Shown one piece after another: positions 6,250-9,398 of a stretch of 9,398 bases of DNA. Origin of the DNA: an uncultured Chloroflexota bacterium (GTDB lineage: Bacteria > Chloroflexota > Anaerolineae > Aggregatilineales > Phototrophicaceae); NCBI GenBank assembly GCA_937870805.1, contig CALMZT010000204.1, positions 1 through 9,398 of the forward strand. The letters are read 5' to 3'. Each line of letters starts with the position of its first letter. Positions within the stretch are counted from its first letter, which is position 1. The notes under the pieces were generated by a model, which saw nothing but the letters and a program-made list of their open reading frames with translations, did no database searches and was not told the origin of the DNA. The position numbers and the translations under genes are program-made.

Positions 6250-6279
6250 ATTCTAATGAAAAATTCCACGAGATGTCAA
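6250..6279 (-). promoter_or_regulatory. Sigma-70-type promoter for the GNAT leader
   Basis: On the minus strand, a perfect -35 TTGACA (6279-6274) and -10 TAGAAT (6255-6250) are separated by 18 bp. Transcription would start near 6243, just past the end of the DUF1152 gene, giving a leader of about 280 nt before the GNAT ATG. The presence of its own promoter suggests this operon is transcribed independently of the DUF1152 pair. Confidence 0.75.
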
Positions 6280-6285
6280 TAGGGT

Positions 6286-7248
6286 TCAGTAAGGAATATT
6301 GCGACGTGGACGCAAATTCATGCGTCGGACAAATGCATTAACGAGGCGGAAGGCTTCTTCTTTGGTCATTGTTTCGGCAAGGGTGTCGATCAGCATGTTG
6401 TGCTTGATGACAGTGTTAGCATCGAAGAACCAGTACAAGCTCATCAGCGGCGACACAAACACACTGCCGCGATTCAACTTGTACATATCATAATTGCCGA
6501 ACTCACCGCGTACTGCGGGGATAATGCGTGTTGAGATGTGGCTTTTGTGATGATCTTTCTGTTCCCACACGTAGCGGCAGGCAGCTTCAAACTGCTGAAA
6601 CGCAGGCATTTGCGGCGCCAGCGCACACGCGCCGAGAAATGCACCTGCTTTAATCAGCGCCGACATATTTTCCAGCGCGTTGTAATGACATACGGCTTCC
6701 TCGACTTCTGTGCCGAAGCCAATACACGCCAATATCTTGACAGGTACATCAAGGTTGCGCACAGCACACAGCGACAGTGTATCTTCGACCAGTGTCCCCG
6801 CCCCAATTTCATCGCCGCGCATCAGGGAATCCACGCCGCCGTCAACCAAAACAATCGCATCAATTTTCAGGTGTTTCACCAGATGCTCGTAAGCCTGTGT
6901 CAGTGGATACCCGCCCGTGTTGGCAAGCATCCATATTGTTACCTCTTCGCCTTGCGTTTCTTTAAACCACTGTGCGAGATAAGGTTCAGGTAAATATTGC
7001 AGCGGATGCCGAATGTTACCCTTCGCGCCCACCAGCAACTCGGCAATCAAAATCTCAACCTCGCTGGCAATCCCCGCAAGCCGCAGGTCTGTGAAGCTGA
7101 AATTCGCCAGATGTACGTTTTTGCCCATCTCGCGCAATGTGAAGTAGATCGGCAAGCCGCTGAATATGTCGAAGCCACCACCCGCCCCTGCGATGAGGAT
7201 ATTTTCGCTGTTGGCAAGTTTATCGAGAATCGGGAGATTGAGTTGCAT
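6286..7248 (-). CDS. DUF1152 family protein, downstream paralog
   Basis: This 320-aa protein has no signal peptide or membrane segment and is of unknown biochemical function. It fits the DUF1152 family, which I recognise by an N-terminal glycine-rich loop after a beta strand (ILIAGAGGGFD, 17-27, Rossmann-like), the central VDGGVDSLMRGDE motif (135-147) and CIGFGTEVE (175-183). The acidic and glycine motifs suggest binding of a nucleotide or phosphorylated ligand, but this is inference. It is collinear with its neighbour at 7256-8224 without gaps over roughly the first 255 residues. The start at 7248 gives the same MQLNLPILDKLANS opening as the paralog; its ribosome site is weak (AGG about 6 nt upstream), so translation may depend on coupling to the upstream gene, which ends 7 bp before. 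It stops at TGA 6286-6288 with no terminator before the next promoter. Confidence 0.8.
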   Translation of the reverse strand: MQLNLPILDKLANSENILIAGAGGGFDIFSGLPIYFTLREMGKNVHLANFSFTDLRLAGIASEVEILIAELLVGAKGNIRHPLQYLPEPYLAQWFKETQGEEVTIWMLANTGGYPLTQAYEHLVKHLKIDAIVLVDGGVDSLMRGDEIGAGTLVEDTLSLCAVRNLDVPVKILACIGFGTEVEEAVCHYNALENMSALIKAGAFLGACALAPQMPAFQQFEAACRYVWEQKDHHKSHISTRIIPAVRGEFGNYDMYKLNRGSVFVSPLMSLYWFFDANTVIKHNMLIDTLAETMTKEEAFRLVNAFVRRMNLRPRRNIPY

Positions 7249-7255
7249 TCTTTAC

Positions 7256-8224
7256 CTAATAAGGAATAAGTTGGCGGGGACGACGTTTGATGCTGTCTCT
7301 TACACCTGAAGACATGCTGCGTGCTTCGTCAAAAGTTTCTGTTGACATCAATGGCTTGACAAGTAAATTCTGTTTTGCAACAGCTTGCGCCTCAAAAAAC
7401 CAATACAGGCTCATCAACGGTGTGACATAGATTCCTGTCGCACTGCTGTGATCTCTATACATATGATAATCACCGAACTCGCCATTCACCGCTGGAATAA
7501 CGCGCGTTGAGATATGACTTTTAAAATGATTTGGTTGCTCCCAGATATATCTACATGCGTTCTCGTAAAGTTGAAAAGCAGGCATTTGTGGCGTCAGTGC
7601 GCAGCTTCCCAGAAATGCACCCTGTTTTGCAAGTGCCGCCATATTTTCTAGCGCCAATCCATGACATACCCCATCTTCAACTTCTGTGCCGAAGCCAATA
7701 CATGACAGGATTTTCACAGGCACATCCAAAGCAGCAACGGCTGCTAATGAGATTGAATCTTCCAGAAGCGAACCTGCGCCGTTTTCATCACCGCGCATTA
7801 GGGAATCCACACCACCATCGACTAATATAATCGCATCAATACCAAACCGCTTCGCCAAAACTTCATAGCTCATGACCAGCGGCTTAACACCAGTTTTAGC
7901 AAACATCCAAACACTGACATTTTCCCCACGTACATCCTGAAACCACTGTGCGAGATAACCTTCAGGATAATAATCAAGCTGCTCTTTGACTCTGCCACGC
8001 GCGCCGAGTAGGGTATCTTCAATCAAGACTTCAGGCTCTCCGACGAATTGAGCCAGCCTAAACTTGGTAAAACTGTAGTTGGCAAGATGGACGGTTTTGC
8101 CTAATTCCTGTAAGGCGAAATATATCGGCAAACCACAAAGGACGTCTGACCCACCGCCCGCCCCTGCAATGAGAATATTTTGGCTGTTGGCAAGTTTATC
8201 GAGAATCGGGAGATTGAGTTGCAT
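7256..8224 (-). CDS. DUF1152 family protein, upstream paralog
   Basis: This 322-aa cytoplasmic protein is the tandem paralog of the following gene. It shows the same motifs: GAGGGSD (21-27), VDGGVDSLMRGDE (135-147), IGFGTEVE (176-183) and a C-terminus ending IPY. Function is unknown. The reading frame is open back to 8410, but I place the start at ATG 8224. GAGG lies 5 nt before it, the protein then begins exactly like its paralog, and a TTTACC/TATAAT promoter at 8282-8255 would start RNA near 8248, downstream of the longer start at 8410. An in-frame ATG at 8239 would add five residues and cannot be fully excluded. It is the first gene of a two-gene operon. Confidence 0.82.
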   Translation of the reverse strand: MQLNLPILDKLANSQNILIAGAGGGSDVLCGLPIYFALQELGKTVHLANYSFTKFRLAQFVGEPEVLIEDTLLGARGRVKEQLDYYPEGYLAQWFQDVRGENVSVWMFAKTGVKPLVMSYEVLAKRFGIDAIILVDGGVDSLMRGDENGAGSLLEDSISLAAVAALDVPVKILSCIGFGTEVEDGVCHGLALENMAALAKQGAFLGSCALTPQMPAFQLYENACRYIWEQPNHFKSHISTRVIPAVNGEFGDYHMYRDHSSATGIYVTPLMSLYWFFEAQAVAKQNLLVKPLMSTETFDEARSMSSGVRDSIKRRPRQLIPY

Positions 8225-8254
8225 GAGCACCTCTAGCATAATGATGCTGTGTTC

Positions 8255-8282
8255 ATTATAAGGGAATTTGGGTAGTGGTAAA
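8255..8282 (-). promoter_or_regulatory. Promoter of the DUF1152 operon
   Basis: On the minus strand, -35 TTTACC (8282-8277) and a perfect -10 TATAAT (8260-8255) are 16 bp apart. Predicted RNA start is near 8248, leaving a leader of about 24 nt before ATG 8224. It is divergent from, and partly shares sequence with, the region driving the plus-strand gene at 8340. Confidence 0.65.
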
Positions 8283-8298
8283 TTTCTGCGTTCAACAA

Positions 8299-8307
8299 TG
8301 GTATACT
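8299..8307 (+). promoter_or_regulatory. Extended -10 promoter of the DUF1269-like gene
   Basis: TGGTATACT is an extended -10 (TGn followed by TATACT). No good -35 is visible at the right distance, which is typical where the extended -10 compensates. RNA would start near 8314, which favours the ATG at 8340 over the one at 8319. Confidence 0.5.
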
Positions 8308-8339
8308 TTGGGTAAGGAATGCGTGTGGGAGAATTGACC

Positions 8340-8876
8340 ATGCCTGGTGAGACGGTAGTGGTGGTATTTCCGTCGCGGAGCATCTTGCTCAAGGCGTTAG
8401 ACTTCATCACAGAATTAGATTATCTCGACATTGAGGATGCGGTGATTGTTGCCAAAGCCACCAGCGGCGAAGTCGTTGTGTTGGATGGCGAAATCAGCGC
8501 CGACGAGACAGGGATTGCGGGGGGCACATTTGGCGCAGCAATCACCGCGCTAGGTTTAGTACATTTGGGTGCGCTGGCGCTGCCGGGGATAGGTTCGATT
8601 ATTGCGCTTGGCACAGGTGCGCTCATCGGCGGTATCATCGGCAGGGCGACAGGACGCTTTGCAACCTATCTGCGTGATGTGGGCTTCAAAAATTATCAAC
8701 TTGAATCGTTGGCATCGCAATTGGAAGAGGGACATCCGGCGCTGGTTCTGGAATTTTCCAGTAGCCATTCGGATGTGCTGCCACGTCTAAAAGAAGAACT
8801 CAAAGACTATAAAGCGGAATTGGTAGAACGGCTGCGCGAGACGTGGCAGGGTAAGGGGGAGGACAAAACCACATGA
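8340..8876 (+). CDS. DUF1269-like membrane-associated protein
   Basis: This 178-aa protein is of unknown function. It begins with a beta-alpha-beta-like segment (VVVVFPSRSILLKALDFI, then DIEDAVIVAKATSGEVVVLDG), followed by a long glycine-rich hydrophobic stretch, about residues 58-103 (GIAGGTFGAA... to ...ALIGGIIGRATGRF), that looks like a glycine-zipper hairpin able to enter a membrane. A second alpha/beta part follows, with YLRDVGF, a PALVLEFSSSHSD strand and a lysine/glutamate-rich helical tail. This order matches the DUF1269 family, whose members are found widely but lack an assigned role. I prefer ATG 8340, which has GGGAG (8327-8331) 8 nt upstream. The ATG at 8319 has its AAGGA directly abutting the codon and lies only about 5 nt from the predicted RNA start. 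The stop overlaps the next gene's start (ATGA), indicating translational coupling. Confidence 0.7.
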   Translation: MPGETVVVVFPSRSILLKALDFITELDYLDIEDAVIVAKATSGEVVVLDGEISADETGIAGGTFGAAITALGLVHLGALALPGIGSIIALGTGALIGGIIGRATGRFATYLRDVGFKNYQLESLASQLEEGHPALVLEFSSSHSDVLPRLKEELKDYKAELVERLRETWQGKGEDKTT

Positions 8877-9398
8877 TTGCCCGAATGATCGAGCACTCAC
8901 TGTTTTTCTCGCCGGAAGCGACTAAAAATGATGTAACGCTGCTGTGCAACGAAGCACGGCAGTATGGCTTTGCAGCGGTGTGTGTCAACAGCGTTTATGT
9001 GCCAATGTGCGCGCAGCTGCTCAAAGGCAGTGATGTCGGCATTGTCGCGGGCATCAACTTTCCGTTCGGCGCATCGCTGCCAGAGGTGAAAATATTTGAA
9101 GCTGAGCGTGCCCTAGCCAATGGCGCAACTGAATTGGAATTGGTTTTTCACATCGGCGCGTTCAAAGATGATGACATGAGCGCCATTCACAGCGAAATCG
9201 CTGCCATCGCCGCCGAATGCCAGCTCAAAGGCGCGCGCAGCACAGTTTCACTTCCTCTGCCATACTTGGATGAAAATGAAACGGTGATCGCCTGCCGCGT
9301 AGCGCAAAATGCAGGGGCTGATCACGTCAAACTGTCACCCGACATCGTAAAATTACAGCATGTTCGACAAACGATTGGTGATAGTATCACGATTAAAG
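8873..9398 (+). CDS. deoC: Deoxyribose-phosphate aldolase-like protein, 5' part
   Basis: The gene runs off the window; 175 residues are visible. It resembles class I DeoC aldolases, which join or split acetaldehyde and glyceraldehyde 3-phosphate / 2-deoxyribose 5-phosphate in deoxynucleoside breakdown. Matching stretches are EARQYGFAAVCVNSVYVP (27-44), GINFPFGASLPEVK (60-73), the barrel strand ELELVFHIGAFK (87-98) and AGADHVKLS (148-155). K153 lines up with the Schiff-base lysine (K167 in E. coli). K175, near the end, may be the second active-site lysine (K201), but its context lies outside the window. Oddities: the proton-relay Asp (D102 in E. coli) is replaced by E89, the early IDHTLL motif reads IEHSLF, and the VIIETG strand is replaced by TVSLPLP. 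It may therefore be a divergent DeoC or a related aldolase with another substrate. Its start overlaps the previous stop by ATGA. Confidence 0.72.
   Translation, partial: MIARMIEHSLFFSPEATKNDVTLLCNEARQYGFAAVCVNSVYVPMCAQLLKGSDVGIVAGINFPFGASLPEVKIFEAERALANGATELELVFHIGAFKDDDMSAIHSEIAAIAAECQLKGARSTVSLPLPYLDENETVIACRVAQNAGADHVKLSPDIVKLQHVRQTIGDSITIK

Noticed and set aside
5961..6285. T-box, cobalamin or other known riboswitch, tmRNA, 6S, SRP or RNase P RNA
   Set aside because: I looked for the conserved cores I know (such as the T-box AGGGTGGNACCGCG and the SRP GGAAG tetraloop region) and did not find them; an Infernal search would settle it.
8319..8339. Earlier start (ATG 8319) for the DUF1269-like gene
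   Set aside because: AAGGA touches the start codon with no spacing and the extended -10 would leave only about 5 nt of leader; ATG 8340 has GGGAG at an 8-nt spacing.
8225..8410. N-terminal extension of the upstream DUF1152 gene to ATG 8410
   Set aside because: It would overlap the divergent gene by about 70 bp, lie upstream of the predicted promoter start, and add 62 residues absent from the paralog; ATG 8224 has a good ribosome site.

Overview
The window looks like ordinary bacterial chromosome with dense, mostly short-spaced genes, roughly balanced base composition and canonical sigma-70-type promoters. No mobile element, CRISPR array, tRNA or rRNA is visible. The taxonomic signal is weak. 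Double-domain GNAT proteins, a DUF1152 tandem pair and short 'GTAGGGGC...' palindromes between genes remind me of Chloroflexota (Anaerolineae-like) genomes, but this is recollection and inference, not a search result.

Layout. (1) 3-1843, plus strand: the 3' end of a D-aminoacyl-tRNA deacylase gene (dtd), a HAD-IIA phosphatase and a Tat-signal-bearing serine beta-lactamase-like protein, tightly packed as one operon. (2) 1844-1887: a convergent boundary with a strong palindrome. (3) 6279-1888, minus strand: a promoter, a leader of about 280 nt that carries a tiny ORF, two stable hairpins and an intrinsic terminator, then two consecutive double-GNAT acetyltransferase genes and, after a 107-bp gap holding two more palindromes, an ABC-F ATPase. 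(4) 8282-6286, minus strand: a promoter and two tandem DUF1152 paralogs 7 bp apart. (5) 8302-9398, plus strand, divergent from the DUF1152 pair: a DUF1269-like membrane-associated protein, then a deoxyribose-phosphate-aldolase-like gene overlapping it by ATGA and running off the window.

The most interesting signal is the leader of the first GNAT gene (5961-6285). A near-consensus promoter starts a transcript that meets a GC-rich terminator only about 25 nt before the GNAT start codon. An upstream segment (6088-6097) can form 10 contiguous pairs with the 5' side of that terminator, giving a candidate antiterminator. A still earlier segment (6167-6175) can pair with the antiterminator segment instead. 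That earliest segment is exactly codons 4-6 of a 9-codon ORF (MLPRTVFNR) with a good Shine-Dalgarno sequence. This is the 1:2 / 2:3 / 3:4 arrangement of a ribosome-controlled transcription attenuator. Because it governs acetyltransferases followed on the same strand by an ABC-F protein, a drug- or translation-stress-inducible module is a reasonable hypothesis. The structures were paired by eye; no folding energies were computed.

Functional links in the rest of the window are loose. dtd (translation quality control), the HAD phosphatase and the exported serine hydrolase share an operon without an obvious common pathway. The DUF1152 pair has no assigned function.
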